DNA of 64,000 bases from Anaerotruncus sp. Lineage in GTDB: Bacteria; Bacillota; Clostridia; Oscillospirales; Acutalibacteraceae. The notes beneath the pieces were generated by a model. That model had not been told where the DNA came from, made no database searches, and saw only the letters and a program-made list of their open reading frames with translations. Positions 48,085 to 59,038 of this stretch are shown piece by piece. Location of the stretch: positions 1,727,501 through 1,791,500 of the forward strand of contig CP091724.1 in assembly GCA_022009795.1 (NCBI GenBank), written 5' to 3'. Each line of letters starts with the position of its first letter. Position 1 is the stretch's first letter. A program made the translations under genes and the position numbers.

Positions 48085-49100
48085 ATGAAAATTCATGTTG
48101 TTTTCACGGGCGGCACAATAGGCAGCTCTGTTTCCGGCGGGGTTATTTCGCCTGCGGATTCTTCAAAATCCGTGCTTCTTGAAAATTATATTGCGCTTCA
48201 CGGCAATGATGTTTCGTTTGAAACCGCCGCGCCTTACTTTGCTCTAAGCGAAAATTTGTGTGCCGAAAATCTCAATTCGCTTGTTCGCTGCGTGTGCGGT
48301 ATTGCCGAAAACGGTGGCGAAAAAATCATTGTTTGCCATGGCACCGATACCTTGCAGTTTTTCCGCCGCTGCGCTTTCCTATGCCCTTGCGGGCACAAAA
48401 GCCTGTGCCGTGCTTGTGAGCGCAAATTATCCTCTTTCCGATTCACGGTCAAACGGCTTTGCCAATTTTGAGGCAGCCGTTGATTTTCTTAAAAATAATA
48501 ATTCCCGCGGCGTGTTTGCCGCTTATAAAAACATCGGCGATGAATGCGCCGGAATTCTTGATGCGGCGCACCTTTTAACCTATCCCGAGGGGAGTGCGTT
48601 TCTTGCCGAAAAAGGCTATTTTGCATTAGATAATAATGAAAATTTCGGCAAAAACAAAGCGTCGGAAAAAAGTAAAAACGATGCTTTTGCATGCAAAGAA
48701 TGCAGCGCAAAAGCAGCTTCGCTTGCGGATTTCGGAATAGACGGGGTTGAATTCCCGGAGCGGTCGGAAGTGCTTGCTCTGCAATGCGTTCCGGGGTGTG
48801 ATTATAATTTTTAATGTAAGCGAAAAAAAGGCGGTTATTCTGCGCCCTTATCACAGCGGAACTTTAAACACCGCAAGCCTTGATTTTCAGAAATTCTGTG
48901 CCGCCTGCAAGGAAAAAAATATTCCCGTTTTTGCGGCTTCGGTTCCGGAGGGCGATATTTACGAAAGCTCCTGTGCTTTTGATTTTCTCGGAATAATCCC
49001 GCTTGATTTAACCTTTTCAAATGCATATATCAGGGCTTGGCTTGCGCCGCTTAAGGGCGAGTATCTTTCCCGTTTTATGCAGGCGAATATAGCGCTTTAA
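48085..49100 (+). CDS. Asparaginase-family amidohydrolase (frame broken)
   Basis: About 337 residues from ATG 48085 after AGGAGGG. N-terminal catalytic Thr motif FTGGTIGSSVSGG, second Thr motif IIVCHGTDTLQF, then after a +1 T near 48362 SAAALSYALAGTKACAVLV, AVDFLKNNNSRGVFAAYKNI. After another shift near 48803 the C-terminal small domain runs VSEKKAVILRPYHSGTLNTA and SVPEGDIYESS. Likely cytoplasmic type I L-asparaginase giving aspartate and ammonia; glutamyl-tRNA(Gln) GatD-like and other asparaginase-fold amidases share the motifs. Confidence 0.87.
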
Positions 49101-49105
49101 TCGCT

Positions 49106-49142
49106 GCGCCTTAGGCTTTTTTGCCCAAGGCGCTTTGGTTTT
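49106..49142 (+). terminator. Terminator after the asparaginase gene
   Basis: GCGCCTTAGGC / GCCCAAGGCGC hairpin then TTTGGTTTT. Confidence 0.65.
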
Positions 49143-49202
49143 GATTAAGATTGACAAAAATATAACAAATATATCGCTTATATCTGTTGAAAAAAATATG
49201 TA

Positions 49203-49232
49203 TTGATTTTTAGTGATTAACTAATTTATAAT
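49203..49232 (+). promoter_or_regulatory. Promoter of the pgk-tpiA unit
   Basis: TTGATT (49203-49208), 18-bp spacer, TATAAT (49227-49232). Another TTGACA at 49151 may serve a second start. Confidence 0.6.
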
Positions 49233-49290
49233 AAATTCGTGGAAAAATAAGAACACTTTTTCTTATAATATTAAATGAGAGGTAATCATA

Positions 49291-50491
49291 ATGAATGCTT
49301 TGAACAAAAAAACAATCGAAGATATCGATGTGGCAGGCAAAAAGGTTCTTGTTCGCTGCGATTTCAATGTTCCGCTTAAGGACGGCGAAATCACAAACGA
49401 TAAAAGAATTGTTGCCGCTCTTCCGACAATTAAATATCTTATCGCACAGGGCGCAAAGGTTATTCTTTGCTCTCACCTCGGCAGACCGAAGGGTGAATAT
49501 AAGCCCGAATTCAGCCTTGCTCCCGTAGCTAAAAGGCTCACCGAATATCTCGGTCAGGATGTTAAGCTTGCAGAGGATGAAACCGTTGTAGGCGAAAAAT
49601 GCAAAGAAAATGGCTGCAGAGCTTAAAGACGGCGAAGTTATGCTTCTTGAAAATGTTCGTTTCAGAAAAGAAGAAACAAAGAATGAAGAGAATTTCTCCA
49701 AAGAGCTCGCTTCTCTTGCAGATGTTTTCGTGAACGATGCTTTCGGCACCGCACACAGAGCACATTGCTCCACCACGGGTGTTGCGGCTTATCTTCCCGC
49801 TGTTTGCGGCTATCTTATTCAAAAGGAAATCACCTTTATGGGCGGCGCGCTTTCCGATCCCAAGCGTCCCCTCGTTGCAATTCTCGGCGGCGCAAAGGTT
49901 TCCGATAAAATCGGCGTAATCACAAATCTTCTCGATAAGTGCGACACACTTATCGTAGGCGGCGGTATGGCTTACACCTTTATGAAAGCTCTCGGTCACC
50001 AAATCGGCACATCTCTTCTTGAAGAGGATCAGGTTGAAAATGCAGGCCAAATGATGAAGGATGCAGAGGCTAAGGGCGTTAAATTCCTTATTCCCGTTGA
50101 TAACAAGGTCGGCAAGGAATATGATGAAAACACAGAGGCTATGGTTGTAAACAGCGATGAGATTCCCGATGGCTGGATGGGTCTTGATATCGGCCCCAGA
50201 ACTCAGGCTCTTTTTGCAGATGCAATCAAGGGCGCAGGCACCGTTATTTGGAACGGCCCCATGGGCGTTTCCGAATGGGATAATTTTGCGGCAGGCACAA
50301 TCGCGGTTGCAAAGGCAGTTGCCGATTCGGGCGCAATTTCAATCGTTGGCGGCGGCGATTCCGTTGCAGCGGTAACAAAGCTTGGCTTCAGCGATAAAAT
50401 GAGCCACATCTCAACAGGTGGCGGTGCTTCCCTTGAGTTCCTTGAGGGCAAGGAGCTTCCCGGCATTGCCGCTCTTATGGATAAAGACTAA
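49291..50491 (+). CDS. pgk: Phosphoglycerate kinase (one frame break)
   Basis: About 399 residues, the bacterial norm; start preceded by GAGAGGTAA. Substrate-level ATP synthesis in glycolysis. KKVLVRCDFNVPLKDGE, CSHLGRPKGEY, then after a +1 A near 49606 VMLLENVRFRKEETKNE, DAFGTAHRAH, AILGGAKVSDKIGVI, GGGMAYTFMKALG, ATP region GTVIWNGPMGVSEWDNFAAG and GGGDSVAAV with SHISTGGGASLEFLEGKELP. Forms a glycolytic cluster with tpiA and gpmI; codon use is biased toward C- or T-ending codons as in other strongly expressed genes. Confidence 0.97.
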
Positions 50492-50520
50492 AATTCTTTT
50501 ATAAAAAGAGGTAGTATATA

Positions 50521-51292
50521 ATGAATAAAGCAGTCAGAAAAGCAGTTATCGCAGGTAACTGGAAAATGAATAACACTCCTGCGCAAACAACAGCTCTTAT
50601 CAACGAAATGAAGCCGCTTGTTGCAGATGCGGATTGCGGCGTTGTTTAGTGCGTTCCCTTTGTTGATGTTCCGGCAGCGGTTGAGGCCGCAAAAAGGCTC
50701 AAACATCAAAATCGGTGCCGAAAAATGTTCATTTTAAGGACAGCGGCGCTTACACCGGCGAAGTCAGCGCAGATATGCTTAACGAGCTTGGTGTTGAATA
50801 TGTTGTTATCGGCCACAGCGAAAGAAGAACTTACTTCGGCGAAACCGATCAAACGGTTAATCTCCGCACACTCAAGGCTCTTGAAAAGGGCTTAAAGCCG
50901 ATCATTTGCGTTGGTGAAACTCTTGAGCAAAGAGAACTTGGCTACACGGAAACCCTTTTGAAGTTCCAAACCAAAATGGCGCTCACAAATGTTTCCGCTG
51001 ATCAGCTTAAAGATGTTATCATCGCTTACGAACCCGTTTGGGCAATCGGCACGGGCGTAACAGCCACTGCGGATCAGGCAGATGAAGGCAATGGCTATGT
51101 TCGCGCAGCAATTGCCGAGGTATACGGCGAGGATGCCGCTCAGGCTGTAACAATTCAATACGGCGGCTCAATGAATGCCAAAAATGCGGATGAGCTTCTT
51201 GCAAAAGAGAATGTTGACGGCGGCCTTATCGGCGGCGCTTCACTCAAGGCTCAGGATTTTTTTCCGTTATTGTTAAAGCGGCAAGCAATTAA
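50521..51292 (+). CDS. tpiA: Triosephosphate isomerase (in-frame stop and frame breaks)
   Basis: About 255 residues from ATG 50521. AGNWKMNNTPAQTTAL contains the Asn and catalytic Lys, YVVIGHSERRTYFGE the catalytic His, and AYEPVWAIGTG the catalytic Glu; GGSMNAKNADELL and GGLIGGASLKAQDF bind phosphate. A TAG at 50647-50649 stands where the family has a hydrophobic residue (VV-x-CVPFVDV); TTG to TAG would explain it. Shifts near 50695 and 50722 follow, and an extra T run near 51258 hides the true end IVKAASN at 51292. The gene is surely essential, so these lesions are most likely sequence errors. Confidence 0.95.
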
Positions 51293-51298
51293 GTCTGA

Positions 51299-51330
51299 AA
51301 AAGCCTTCCCTGCGGTAGGCTTTTTTTAAA
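51299..51330 (+). terminator. Terminator between tpiA and gpmI
   Basis: AAAAGCCT / AGGCTTTT with loop TCCCTGCGGT and T7; gpmI begins 27 bases later, so it may attenuate rather than fully separate the two. Confidence 0.75.
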
Positions 51331-51356
51331 TAAATTATTACAGGAGGATTTTCTTT

Positions 51357-52891
51357 ATGAAAAAACCGGTTGTTTTATGTATAATGGACGGCTTCGGTAA
51401 AAACGATTCCGATTACGGCAATGCAATTGCAATGGCAAAAAAGCCGAATCTCGATAAGCTTATGGCAGAATGCCCGATGACTTATATCGGCGCTTCGGGC
51501 CTTGATGTGGGCTTGCCGGACGGCCAAATGGGCAACAGCGAGGTCGGCCACACGAATATCGGTGCGGGCCGCATTGTTTATCAGCCCCTCACCAGAATAA
51601 CAAAAGCTTTTCAAGACGGCGAGGCTTATAATAACAAGGCTCTTTTAGATGCCGTTAATAATGCAAAGTCGGGCAAGGCTCTTCACCTTATCGGCCTTGT
51701 TTCTCCCGGCGGCGTTCACAGCCATACCGACCACCTTTACGGCTTGCTTGAAATGGCTAAAAAGCACGGTGTTGAAAATGTTTATGTTCATGCTGTTTTG
51801 GACGGCCGTGATGTTCCGCCGGCTTCCGCCGTTGAGGATCTTAAAGCGCTTCAGGCTAAAATGAGCGAAATCGGCGTTGGCAAAATCGCTTCCGTTATGG
51901 GCAGATTTTATGCTATGGACCGTGATAATATTTGGGACAGGGTTGAAAAAGCTTATGCCGCAATCGTTTATCGCGAGGGTATTCAGGCGGATGATGTTAT
52001 CGCTGCGGTTGAGGCTTCTTATGAAACCATTGATGAGGACGGAAAACACCTTACCGATGAATTTGTGCTTCCCACCGTTATCGGCGGCGCAGAGGGTGCC
52101 GTTTCCGAGGGCGACAGCGTTATTTTCTTCAATTTCCGCCCCGACCGTGCAAGAGAAATCACACGCACCTTTGTTGATCCCGATTTCACAGGCTTTGAAA
52201 GGAAAAACGGCTATTTCAAGCTCCTTTATGTTTGCATGACTCAGTATGACGAATCCATGCCGAATGTTGAGGTTGCTTTCCCTCCCGAAACGCTTAAAAA
52301 AACACTTTCGGCGAGTATATTTCTTCGCTCGGCAAAACTCAGCTTCGCATTGCCGAAACTCAAAAATATGCCCATGTAACCTTTTTCTTTAACGGCGGCG
52401 AGGAAAAGCAATATCCGGGTGAGGACAGAATTCTTGTTGATTCTCCGAAAATTTCCACATTTGACCTTATGCCCGAAATGAGCGCTCCCGAGGTTTCCGA
52501 AAAGCTTAATGCGGCTGTAAGAAGCGGTAAATACGATGCAATTATCGTTAATTTTGCAAATTGCGATATGGTTGGCCACACGGGAATTATTCCTGCGGCA
52601 ATCAAGGCTGTTGAAACGGTTGATGCATGCGTGGGTTCGCTTGCTCAGGCTGTTAAGGAAATGGACGGCGTTCTCTTCGTAACGGCAGACCACGGCAATG
52701 CCGATAAGATGCTTGATGAAAACGGCGAGCCCTTCACGGCGCACACCACAAATCCCGTTCCCTTTATCGTTGTTAATTATCCCTGCAAGGTTCGCGAGGG
52801 CGGCAGGCTCAGCGATATCGCGCCCACAATGCTTAAGGTTATGGGTCTTGAGCAGCCTGCGGAGATGACGGGTAAATCCATCATCCTTTAA
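51357..52891 (+). CDS. gpmI: 2,3-bisphosphoglycerate-independent phosphoglycerate mutase (one frame break)
   Basis: About 511 residues, start preceded by CAGGAGGA. Binuclear Mn enzyme interconverting 3- and 2-phosphoglycerate. LCIMDGFGKNDSDYGNAI (metal Asp), GQMGNSEVGHTNIGAGRIV with the phospho-Ser, GGVHSHTDHLYGLL, VLDGRDVPPASA, FNFRPDRAREITRTF. After a shift in A/T near 52304: VDSPKISTFDLMPEM, VNFANCDMVGHTG and VTADHGNADKM, with the remaining metal ligands. Completes the pgk-tpiA-gpmI cluster; enolase is not adjacent. Confidence 0.97.
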
Positions 52892-53073
52892 TCATTCGGC
52901 CGCTTCGGCACTTTTCGCAAATTTGTTGATGCGTATAAATGCGCTCCTTGTGTAATTAAATCCGCTTGGAAATGCCGCCGGGTTTTCAAAAACAAGCATA
53001 TGCAATAGAAAATCCAATTTATATGTGTTCAGCTTTTTGTTGTTTTATGGTAATATTCGATTGGGGTGTTATT

Positions 53074-53412
53074 ATGAGAAAAATTAACAAGCAGGCAATA
53101 TTAGGCCTGCGCATTATGCAAAGAAGAAAACAGCTTGGTATCAACCAAAGCGAATTGGCAGAGCAAATCGGGCTCAGCGAACACCAGATTTCAAATATTG
53201 AAACCGGTCGCAGCTATCCCAGAATGAAAAGCTTTATCAAAATTTGCGAAGTGCTTGAAACCAATGCGGATTATTTCATCTCCGGTGCAATGAAGGATGA
53301 GGTTGATGAAAATATCATCGATATGGTAACTTCCTGCACTCCCGAAGAGCAAAAGGTGATTTGGAAATTGCTTGATGCTTATATTCACCGCGAGGATGAC
53401 ACACGCGTTTGA
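53074..53412 (+). CDS. XRE-family helix-turn-helix regulator
   Basis: Intact 112 residues from ATG 53074. An in-frame ATG at 52966 would add 36 residues with no family character. HTH at about residues 10-65: IMQRRKQLGINQSELAEQIG, LSEHQISNIETGRSYPRMKS and VLETNADYFISG. The short C-terminal tail (TSCTPEEQKVIWKLLDAYIH) is typical of small clostridial XRE proteins. Target unknown; it stands alone between gpmI and dusB. Confidence 0.9.
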   Translation: MRKINKQAILGLRIMQRRKQLGINQSELAEQIGLSEHQISNIETGRSYPRMKSFIKICEVLETNADYFISGAMKDEVDENIIDMVTSCTPEEQKVIWKLLDAYIHREDDTRV

Positions 53413-53440
53413 TTCGCTGCTTCTTCAAAAGAATAAATTA

Positions 53441-53470
53441 AGCCCGAAATTCTTTTTCGGGCATTTTTTT
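53441..53470 (+). terminator. Terminator after the XRE gene
   Basis: GCCCGAAA / TTTCGGGC hairpin with T7. Confidence 0.85.
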
Positions 53471-53610
53471 ATGCGCAAAATTATGCGCAGACGGTTAATT
53501 TGAGAAAATTTTTAAACTAAAGATAAGATTGCTTTTTTTAACGCATAACAATTTAAGCTTATGTTTCTTGTGCAAAAAAATAAATACTGTGATATACTGT
53601 TAGCCGAGGT

Positions 53611-54582
53611 ATGAATATGAAAATTAAAGATATTGAATTTCCGGGCAGGGCGTTTCTTGCCCCTATGGCAGGCGTGGCGGATCGCGCTTTCCGCGAGGTG
53701 TGTGCCTCCTTTGGTGCGGCTTACACGGTAACGGAAATGGTCAGTGCAAAGGGTCTTTCCATGGGCGATAAAAAAAGCGCCGCTCTGCTTACCCTCGGCA
53801 AAGAAGAGGGCATTGCGGGCACGCAGATTTTCGGCGATGACCCTGCCGTTATGGCTTTGGCCGCGGCTAAATGTCTGGAATATAAACCCGATATAATCGA
53901 TATAAATATGGGCTGCCCTGCGCCGAAGGTCGCAAATAACGGCGGCGGAGCAAGCCTTATGAAAAATCCTCGCCTTGCGGGCGAAATCGTGCGCGCCGTC
54001 AGCGATGCCGTTGATATTCCCGTCACGGTTAAAATCCGCAAGGGCTGGGATGATAATTCCGTAAACGCCGTTGAAATGGCGCAAATTGCAGAGCAAAACG
54101 GCGCAGCGGCAATTGCCGTTCACGGGCGCACCCGCGTGCAGATGTACAGCGGCACGGTGGATTATGATATTATCCGCCGCGTTAAGCAGGCGGTTTCGAT
54201 TCCCGTTATCGGAAACGGCGATGTGGTTGATGAAGCGTCCGCCGCCAAAATGGCAGAGCTTACGGATTGCGACGCGATTATGATAGGCCGCGGCGCCATG
54301 GGAAATCCGTGGCTGTTTCGCCGCATAAACGCTTATTTTGACGAATGCAGAATAATTCCCGAGCCGTCGGTGGAGGAAAAAGTGCGCGTTATGCTTGCTC
54401 ACATTCAAAAAATGATTGAATATAAGGGCGAGCACACTGCCATGCGCGAGGCACGCCGCCATGCGGCTTATTACACAAAGGGGCTTCGCGGCGGCGCAAA
54501 ATTCCGCGCGGAAATGGGCTCGCTCGAAAGCTTTGAGCAGCTTTGCGAAATCACATTCAGGATAGTAAAGGAAAATCAGTGA
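53611..54582 (+). CDS. dusB: tRNA-dihydrouridine synthase
   Basis: Intact 323 residues; ATG 53611 or 53617. FMN enzyme reducing uridine in the tRNA D-loop. AFLAPMAGVADRAFREVC binds FMN, EMVSAKGLS, IDINMGCPAPKVANNGGGASL contains the catalytic Cys, VTVKIRKGWDD, AVHGRTRVQMYSG, GNGDVVDEASA and MIGRGAMGNPWLF follow. The stop overlaps the nagA start by one base. Confidence 0.95.
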   Translation: MNMKIKDIEFPGRAFLAPMAGVADRAFREVCASFGAAYTVTEMVSAKGLSMGDKKSAALLTLGKEEGIAGTQIFGDDPAVMALAAAKCLEYKPDIIDINMGCPAPKVANNGGGASLMKNPRLAGEIVRAVSDAVDIPVTVKIRKGWDDNSVNAVEMAQIAEQNGAAAIAVHGRTRVQMYSGTVDYDIIRRVKQAVSIPVIGNGDVVDEASAAKMAELTDCDAIMIGRGAMGNPWLFRRINAYFDECRIIPEPSVEEKVRVMLAHIQKMIEYKGEHTAMREARRHAAYYTKGLRGGAKFRAEMGSLESFEQLCEITFRIVKENQ

Positions 54583-55671
54583 TGATATTAAAAAATGTTT
54601 GCTTTTATAATGAACTTTTTAAAAAGGAAGTTGCCGATATCGAAATAGAGGGCGGCAAAATCAAGGCAATCGGCGTTATAGAGGGCGAGGGCCGCGATAT
54701 GAGCGGCATGGTTGCCCTGCCCGGGTTTGTGGATATTCACATTCACGGCGCGGCGGGCGGCGACGCTTCGGATGCCGATGAGGCCGGGCTTGAAAAAATC
54801 GGCAAATATCTTGCAAAGCACGGCGTAACCTCGTTTTGCCCCACTTCAATGACGCTCGGCAGGCAAACTCTTTGCGATATCGTAAGCACGGTTAAAAAAA
54901 TTATAAGGGCAGGGAAAGCGGCGCCAAGGTTGCCGGCATAAATCTTGAGGGCCCGTTTATCGCCATGAGCAAAAAAAGGGCGCGCAAAATCCCGAATATG
55001 TCCGCCCCGGCACGGTGGAGGAATTTGACGGGCTGCTTGATAAAAGCGGCGGCTTGGTTAAGCTTATCACAATTGCTCCCGAGGCGTTTGACAGCGCCGA
55101 ATTTATTAAGCACGCTTCAAAAAAATGCTCCGTTTCAATCGGCCATTCGGCTGCGAATGCGGCAGAGGCGCAGGCGGCATTTGATTTGGGCGCAAATCAT
55201 GCCACGCATCTTTATAATGCCATGACCCCGATGCAGCATCGTGAGGCGGGAATTGCGGGCACGGCTCTTGATAATGAAAATGTTTATTGCGAATTGATTT
55301 GCGACGGCGGCCATATTTGCCCGGCGGTGCTCAGAAACACATTTAAAATGCTCGGCAAAAACAGGGCGTGCGTGATTTCGGATTCCATGCGCGCGGCAGG
55401 GCTCGGCGCAGGCGAATACGAGCTTGGCGGTCAGCCCGTTTTCGTGCACGAGGGCGGCAAATATGCCGTGCTTGAGGACGGCACCATCGCGGCATCAATC
55501 AGCAATGTTTTTGATGAATTTAAAAATCTGCTTTCATTCGGAATCGATTTTGAAACCGCGCTTCGCAGCTGCACAATAAATCCCGCAAAATCAATCGGCT
55601 TGGGTGATGAGATCGGCTCAATCGCCGTCGGCAAGGCGGCGGATTTGGTGTTTGTTGGCGATAATTTTTGA
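54582..55671 (+). CDS. nagA: N-acetylglucosamine-6-phosphate deacetylase (frame broken)
   Basis: About 363 residues from ATG 54582. Metal-dependent amidohydrolase feeding amino sugars into glycolysis and cell-wall synthesis. ALPGFVDIHIHGAAGGDASD holds the HxH metal motif, GVTSFCPTSMTL, then after shifts near 54898 and 54972 AGINLEGPFIAMSKKGAQ with the metal Glu, ISIGHSAANAAEA-type His strand, ANHATHLYNAMTPMQHREAG, LICDGGHICP, ISDSMRAAGLG with the catalytic Asp, and GSIAVGKAADLVF. It is coupled to dusB. With GH95, GH3 and GH51 it fits use of host and plant glycans. Confidence 0.94.
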
Positions 55672-55691
55672 AATTAAGGAAGTTTATATAA

Positions 55692-56192
55692 ATGGAACAC
55701 TCGCTTAATGTGGCTTTGATAGAGCCGGAAATCCCGCAAAACACGGGCAATATTGCGCGAACCTGCGCCGCCACGGGCGCGAGGCTTCACCTTGTGGGGC
55801 CAATGGGCTTTCAAATCACCGAAAGGCGTGTTCGCCGCGCAGGGCTTGATTATTGGGATAAGCTTGATATAACATATTATGATGATATCAACGATTTTTT
55901 TGAAAAAAACAAGGGCGCAAATTTCTTTTATTTCACCACCAAGGCGGAGCAGGCACACACGGATGCCGAATATCCAAACGATTGCTTCCTCGTTTTCGGC
56001 AAGGAATCAAAGGGCTTGCCCGAGCCGCTGCTTAAAGCAAATCATGACAGCTGTGTGCGTATTCCGATGCGCGGAATAATTCGCAGCCTCAATTTAAGCA
56101 ACAGCGTAGCCGTCGGCGTTTATGAGGTGCTGCGCCAATGGGATTATCCCTTGCTTTCTTCAAAAGGTCAGCTGCATGATTTAAAATGGTGA
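55692..56192 (+). CDS. trmL: tRNA (cytidine/uridine-2'-O)-methyltransferase TrmL-like
   Basis: Intact 166 residues, start 21 bases after nagA. SPOUT-class enzyme that 2'-O-methylates the wobble base of certain leucine tRNAs. NVALIEPEIPQNTGNIARTC, GFQITERRVRRAGLDYWD, FLVFGKESKGLPEPLL and the trefoil-knot end CVRIPMRGIIRSLNLSNSVA form the SAM site. Third gene of the dusB-nagA-trmL unit; two of the three modify tRNA. Confidence 0.95.
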   Translation: MEHSLNVALIEPEIPQNTGNIARTCAATGARLHLVGPMGFQITERRVRRAGLDYWDKLDITYYDDINDFFEKNKGANFFYFTTKAEQAHTDAEYPNDCFLVFGKESKGLPEPLLKANHDSCVRIPMRGIIRSLNLSNSVAVGVYEVLRQWDYPLLSSKGQLHDLKW

Positions 56193-56299
56193 GGCGCAGG
56201 CGTGCGTTCCTGTAACCGATTCTGCCTTTTTCCACCCCTCCGTGGAGACGAAAAGGTGTTGTTGCAAAAATCAACACTTTTCGGTGAAACTGCATATAA

Positions 56300-56340
56300 A
56301 AATGGGCGTAACTCAATTAAGGGTTACGCCCATTTTGCCT
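56300..56340. terminator. Bidirectional terminator
   Basis: AAAATGGGCGTAAC / GTTACGCCCATTTT around a short loop, placed between convergent trmL and the GH51 gene. Confidence 0.85.
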
Positions 56341-56350
56341 TGCGGCTTTA

Positions 56351-58747
56351 TTATTTTGTTTTCTTTTTGCGCGCTATTTTTGTGCACACTCCCGTGAGCA
56401 CGGCAGCAAGAATAACGGCGCCGATTACGCATGGCACGGCAACTCTTGCGGCAGGCGGCAGATATCCGCTTTCCTGTTGAGGCAAATCTGCGGGCAGCTT
56501 GTAAAGCGCAGAGCCGTCGTTTGAGCCGTAGGCTATTCTGATAACATTCACGCTGTATTTGCCCGTGTTCACGGTCACGGTTTCGCCGTTTATCGCAAGC
56601 TGTTCGTCCTCGGGGGCAACATAATTCGGCTTGCCCGCTTCGTTGCAGGCGGATTTGTATTTTGCCGTAATGTGTTGATTTGATGCGTAATTTAAGCTTC
56701 CGAAACCGCTTAAATTCAAATTAACCGTTTGCTCCTTGCCGCTTGAATTAACAAGCTTAACATAAATTACCTGCTCCTGCCCGTTCACGGTCACGGATTG
56801 TGCCAAATCGCTCACGGGCGTTTCCTCGGCAAAGGCGGCATCAATATATTTTGTGCCTATGTTGTTTGCATAAAGCATTTGTGTGTAGTATGACGGGGTA
56901 AGCACGGTTTCCTGCGAATCAAACCAAATCATATTAACCGCCCAGTTTTGCGAATTGATTTTTGCAAAGGTGGGGGCATATGCCGTCATTGCCACCACAT
57001 CGCTGTTGCGCTCAAAGCCTGTCATATAGGCGGCTTCTTCAATGGCCTCGGCCATGTTGCTTTTTGTTTGAATTGTGCCTATTCCGTTTGCCGTTGCGGC
57101 GTATTCGCCAACGAAAACCTTTGCGCCGTTTCTGTCGTAGCCGTCATATCTGTTGTTGATTTCATACATATAATCGCGGCTTGTGTAGTAATGCTCGTCA
57201 ATGTAGCAATCGCTGTATTTGCTGTTTGCAGTGCTTTGCGCAATGTCGAAATCCTTGCCGCCAAGCCAGGTGCCCGCCGTGGTGATAACGGTTATATCGG
57301 GGTATTTTTCTTTAACGGCTTTATAAAGCGCATCAAAATTGCGCCAATAAACCTCGCCCCAGTTTTCGTTTCCGAGGCCGATGTATTTAAGGTTGTAAGG
57401 CTCGGTGCGGCCGTTTGCGGCTCTTACCGCGCCCCAATATGTTGTGTTGGCGTCGCCGTTTGCATATTCAATCAAATCCAGCACATCCTGCACATAATTT
57501 TGCCATTCGTGCGTGCCGGGTGTTAATGCAATCGTTTCAAGGTATTTGTTAAAATCGGCGTCGCTTGTGTAATTAAGCGCATCCACCTCTTTGATTCTGG
57601 CTTCAATGCCGTTTTCGTCTTTTTCGTCAAAATTCCGCTCGGAAATAAGATAATTGCGAAATTCCTCATCGCTCATATTAAGCTTTTTAAGCGCGTCAAC
57701 ATTTATATCGTATCCATTTCTGCCCTGGCAGGTTAAGCCCACATTCAGGCAGGGAACAGGCTCTGCGCCCAAATCCGCGCAAAGATTGAAATATTCGCCG
57801 TATCCCAGCGCGTTTGAATTTATGTAGTAATCGCCCGCGTCATCGTTTCGCCACACATTGTAGCTTTGTTTGCGCTCCTCAAGCGGGCCTATGGTCGATT
57901 TCCAGTCAAAAAGATTTTCAAGCGAATCGCCTTCGCAAAAGCAGCCGCCGGGGAATCTTATAAACGCGGGGTTCAGCTTTTTAAGCGCTTCCACCAAATC
58001 GGCGCGCAGGGTTGTGTATTTCCACTCGCTGTTGCCGTAGCCGTAAGAGTTTTTGCGGAATCAGCTGCACAAAATCAACGCAAAGGGTGCCTGTACCGTT
58101 AAATTCAATCGAAAGGCCGCCGTCCTCCGTGGCGGAGGATTCAAGCTCGGCTTCAAATTTGCGCCAGCTTTCGCTGTTTGAAATGTCTATTTCCGTTTGG
58201 TGCGATTTGTTGGCGGAGGAATCGAGATAAACTCTTACCGTGCCGCTGAAATCAATGTTTTTGATATACATTGAAAAATCGTATTTTTTTCACCTTTTTT
58301 AAAGCCCATGTCCGCCGTTGACTGAGCTTTTTTTGGTTTTGATCAAAGGTTTTTGTAGTCCCAATCCTCAACACAGCCGAGATTTGTTATAACTCCCTTG
58401 CCGGAAACGGTCAGCTTTTCGTAATTCGGGTTGTTTTTGTTCATTGCCCCGTCGCTTGCAAGGGTGTGGGTAATGTTTGAAAATTCCCAATAAGCCTCAT
58501 TGAGCGCGGCGTTTTCTTCGGCGGTGTCGTTGTATTCAAAGCTGTTGTTGTAAACCAAATTTGAAACCAAGCCGCCGTCGCCCGCCTTGGAAATGTCCTC
58601 AATAAAAGCGCCGTAAAGCGTTGGCGAAACCTCGTGGCCGATTTTGTCTGCCGATATGTTAAGCTCGGCGCTGTCTGCGGAGAAGGCGGGCGAGGCACTT
58701 GCAAGCACCATTGCCGCCGATATTAAAGCGGATAATATTTTTTTCAT
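56351..58747 (-). CDS. GH51 alpha-L-arabinofuranosidase, secreted and membrane anchored (frame broken)
   Basis: About 798 residues. ATG 58747 opens a signal peptide (KKILSALISAAMVLASASPA). LYGAFIEDISKAGDGGLVSN is the GH51 N-terminal signature, followed by an inserted beta-sandwich (YDFSMYIKNIDFSG, GLSIEFNGTG). The TIM barrel carries FIRFPGGCFCEGDSLENLFD, acid/base Glu in YIGLGNENWGEVYW and nucleophile Glu in AKVFVGEYAA. A beta-sandwich ends at about 745, then a membrane helix (VPCVIGAVILAAVLTGVC) and a basic tail anchor it. Shifts near 58355, 58290 and 58050. It removes arabinofuranose side chains outside the cell. Confidence 0.93.
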
Positions 58748-58925
58748 AACAAAATTCCTCATGTTCTTTGCGCCGCGGCTTCCGAACATTTCGGCAAAAA
58801 ACGGCACAAGTGCTATAATATAATGTTAGCATATCGAGGGGTATATGTCAAAAAAAGAAATATTACAATTTCTGAAAAACTATTGCAAATTCACCCAAAG
58901 TATGCGATAATAGCAAATGCAATAT

Positions 58926-59002
58926 CGAGGTGTGGCTCAGTTTGGTAGAGCACCACGTTCGGGACGTGGGGGTCGCAAGTTCAAATCTTGTCACCTCGAC
59001 CA
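58926..59002 (+). tRNA. tRNA-Pro (anticodon CGG)
   Basis: Acceptor CGAGGTG/CACCTCG, anticodon stem CCACG/CGTGG with loop TTCGGGA, T stem GCAAG/CTTGT, encoded CCA. It stands alone with its own terminator; the GH51 gene diverges from it. Confidence 0.94.
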
Positions 59003-59005
59003 AGA

Positions 59006-59038
59006 AAAATCCTGCCGTTTTTCGGCAGGATTTTTTTA
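59006..59038 (+). terminator. Terminator after tRNA-Pro
   Basis: AAATCCTGCCG / CGGCAGGATTT with short loop and T7. Confidence 0.85.

Noticed and set aside
53512..54462. 316-codon minus-strand frame over dusB
   Set aside because: Fully antisense to an intact tRNA-dihydrouridine synthase with all family motifs.
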